From: Bacteroidia bacterium
Lineage (GTDB): Bacteria > Bacteroidota > Bacteroidia > UKL13-3
Assembly: GCA_022402405.1 (NCBI GenBank)
Contig: JAKRSG010000170.1
Span: 1 to 15,713, forward strand
Reading direction: 5' to 3'
Length of the DNA stretch: 15,713 nucleotides
The notes beneath the pieces are model-generated. The model had not been told where the DNA came from. It searched no databases and saw only the letters and a program-made list of their open reading frames with translations. Shown here one piece after another: positions 13,977 through 15,713 of the stretch. The position numbers and the translations under genes were made by a program. Position 1 is the stretch's first letter. The number at the start of each line of letters is the position of its first letter.

Positions 13977-15713
13977 TTAAGGCTTATGAATATAAAATAA
14001 TATTTCCAAAACTTTCTCTTTAGGATTATAAGCACCATAAACCTTGGTAAAACCATCCTGTTTCATTTGTTGGTACAAGGCCTTTTCATTTATAACAAAT
14101 TGTGCAAAACCATCGCTATAATAAAGTTGAGCATCTTTAGCCTCCACCTTAGGAATGCTCAAAAATCCAGCTACTACTTTATTAGAAACTAGCAACTGCG
14201 AAACATCTGCTTTTATTGATTTTCTATTGTATACGAGTTGCAAACTTCCCTTAGCTTCATAAATAAAAATGGGATCATCTTGCAAGGCTTTTACCATCTC
14301 TTTTCCGAGCAAATTATAGTTATAAAACGTTAAGTACCTTAAGTCGGAATGCTGCGGCGATGGATCTATATCTAACAATGAAAACGTATCTATATTTAAG
14401 GTATAATTTGAATTCAAAAGAAAAGCCTTATCCATACAAATAGAATGCGCATCTTTAAATTCAATACCTTTTTGCGAATACACTAAATAGTTCAGTTTAA
14501 CATGTGCTAATACCTCTTTTGGAGCAGCGTTTATAGACTTAAAAAAACGCGTTGGCAAAATATAGGCTATTCTGTTTGAACCAATTTCTACGCGGGTTTC
14601 ATCAGGTTTTTTTTGTGTAAAGTTGAGTCCGATATCCAAACTACTCTCCTCACCATCATGCAGGCATGGATTAAGCCAAAGCTTTATTCCGCTTTTGCCA
14701 GGAATACCTATTTGAATAGGTTTAAAGGTTATTAAATCGAAACTATAAAAGGAGCTTCTACGGTTGTTATCTGTTTGCAAATTTCTAAAGAAACTCTGAT
14801 CTAAAATGGGAGTTATACTTTCATGAAAAGGAAATTGCCATAAATTAATATCGGTCTCATCGTTTAACAAGCCACTTAAACTCTGAGCAAACCCTTTGCT
14901 ACGTGCTTTGTCTCTGCACGAACAAGGTCCAACAAGCGGCACCTCTTTCTTAACACCCATTTTATGATAAACGGTATTTGTTAAAACACCTAAGCTATCA
15001 TAATACATCCAAGTGCTATCTTCTTTGCCATCTTTAAAATAGGCGAGTAAATGTAAGTTTCCATTTTTATGGTAATAGCGAGCCAACCCATCGCGTATAC
15101 CATTTTTATACTGCTCCTCTCGCATTATTCCTTTGCCATCTGTTTTATAATACCAGTCCTGACCCCATCCAACTCTTTTACCCTTCTCAAAATACCTTAT
15201 AGAATATAACTTTCCCTCATCTGTATAGCTAACATATTTGCCGTTTAGGGTATCGTTAACAAAAAAGATGCTATCTTTAATAAGCCCATTTGGATGAAAT
15301 GAAATAACCCAATCTTGTAATAACCCATCTTTAAAGTACGATTTTTTTTCCAAGTTACCATTCTCATAAAAGGTAAACTCATAGGTGTATTTTTTATCAC
15401 CTGAGTTTGCATTTCTATCATATTCAAAATGCCTCTGTGGTATTCCACGAACACCATGAATTTTCCATTCGCCTACCTCTGTTCCTTCTTCGTAAAATCC
15501 ACTTGTATGTAAGCTTCCATCTTCGTTTTTAATCAGGTATTTTCCATGTAATAAACCATCCTTCAATTCAAAGTAAACCAAGGTATCGCCCTTAAAACTG
15601 TATACTAAATAATAAGTATCAAATTTCCCTCCCTTTACAAATGTTTCCATATGCTTTTTACCATTGGCATAAAAGCTATTTTGTGGTCCATCTGCCTGCT
15701 TTAACAATCGCAT
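13977..15713 (-). CDS. MORN-type repeat protein with unrecognised C-terminal region (5' end outside window)
   Basis: 578 codons are visible and the frame is still open at the right edge; the ATG at 15713 is at the border and gives no signal peptide, so the true start is probably outside. Residues about 12-252 are tandem MORN_2/YwqK-type repeats of roughly 22-24 residues, with the pattern 'yy.nG.l.....Y.dGk.nG.w': for example FYENGNLEKKSYFKDGLLQ (115-133), FHPNGLIKDSIFFVNDTLNG (139-158) and YYHKNGNLHLLAYFKDGKE (213-231). A short CSCRD motif (264-268) marks the end of the repeats. Residues 270-578 appear beta-rich with no family I recognise. MORN_2 proteins in Bacteroidota are often exported; here that is inferred. 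The following exported YD-like gene begins four bases after the stop, so the two form one transcription unit and perhaps one complex. Confidence 0.75.
   Translation of the reverse strand: MRLLKQADGPQNSFYANGKKHMETFVKGGKFDTYYLVYSFKGDTLVYFELKDGLLHGKYLIKNEDGSLHTSGFYEEGTEVGEWKIHGVRGIPQRHFEYDRNANSGDKKYTYEFTFYENGNLEKKSYFKDGLLQDWVISFHPNGLIKDSIFFVNDTLNGKYVSYTDEGKLYSIRYFEKGKRVGWGQDWYYKTDGKGIMREEQYKNGIRDGLARYYHKNGNLHLLAYFKDGKEDSTWMYYDSLGVLTNTVYHKMGVKKEVPLVGPCSCRDKARSKGFAQSLSGLLNDETDINLWQFPFHESITPILDQSFFRNLQTDNNRRSSFYSFDLITFKPIQIGIPGKSGIKLWLNPCLHDGEESSLDIGLNFTQKKPDETRVEIGSNRIAYILPTRFFKSINAAPKEVLAHVKLNYLVYSQKGIEFKDAHSICMDKAFLLNSNYTLNIDTFSLLDIDPSPQHSDLRYLTFYNYNLLGKEMVKALQDDPIFIYEAKGSLQLVYNRKSIKADVSQLLVSNKVVAGFLSIPKVEAKDAQLYYSDGFAQFVINEKALYQQMKQDGFTKVYGAYNPKEKVLEILFYIHKP

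Noticed and set aside
13973..14056. 28-codon N-terminal extension of the YD-like protein starting at 14056
   Set aside because: It lies wholly within the preceding gene and would bury the signal peptide; the ATG at 13972 is four bases after the upstream stop.
12140..15713. RHS/polymorphic toxin locus with immunity gene
   Set aside because: The YD-like repeats are few and degenerate, no RHS core or toxin motif is visible, and no small immunity gene follows.

Overview
The window is an AT-rich stretch of bacterial chromosome with the marks of a member of the Bacteroidota. Two promoters match the phylum's characteristic TTTG / TAnnTTTG pattern, starts are mostly preceded by A-rich rather than Shine-Dalgarno leaders, and the protein set (long RecQ, SpmA-SpmB fusion, 163-residue cytidine deaminase, secreted MORN and YD-like proteins) is typical of that group. 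Genus cannot be read from the sequence.

Layout: (1) Positions 1-622, minus strand: cytidine deaminase followed, with stop and start codons overlapping, by the first 43 codons of an adenine deaminase that runs off the left edge. (2) 816-3125, plus strand: guaB (IMP dehydrogenase) transcribed divergently from the deaminases, then a SAM-dependent methyltransferase. (3) 3136-7422, minus strand: a Kup potassium transporter and, upstream of it, recQ; the methyltransferase and kup converge with only 10 bp between them. (4) 7559-9576, plus strand: manC (GDP-mannose pyrophosphorylase) and an S66 LD-carboxypeptidase, a two-gene cell-envelope unit. (5) 9708-12088, minus strand: a Bro-N/DinD-like protein and an SpmA-SpmB-type nucleoside-recognition membrane protein. 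(6) 12140-15713, minus strand: two tightly linked genes, the first (cut by the right edge) encoding MORN-type repeats plus an unrecognised C-terminal region, the second encoding an exported protein with a DUF3298/RsiV-like front half and YD-like repeats at the end.

Most of the window is ordinary housekeeping: nucleobase salvage and GTP synthesis, potassium uptake, DNA repair, GDP-mannose supply and murein recycling. The observations most worth a second look are a perfect 9-bp dyad centred on the guaB/cdd divergent region that contains the -33 box of the guaB promoter; a 25-bp palindrome made of two TGTCGACA units one helical turn apart inside the Bro-N/DinD-like gene; and the uncharacterised two-gene secreted repeat-protein module at the right end. 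I see no CRISPR array, tRNA, rRNA, insertion sequence or prophage block, and no gene-free stretch longer than about 200 bases.
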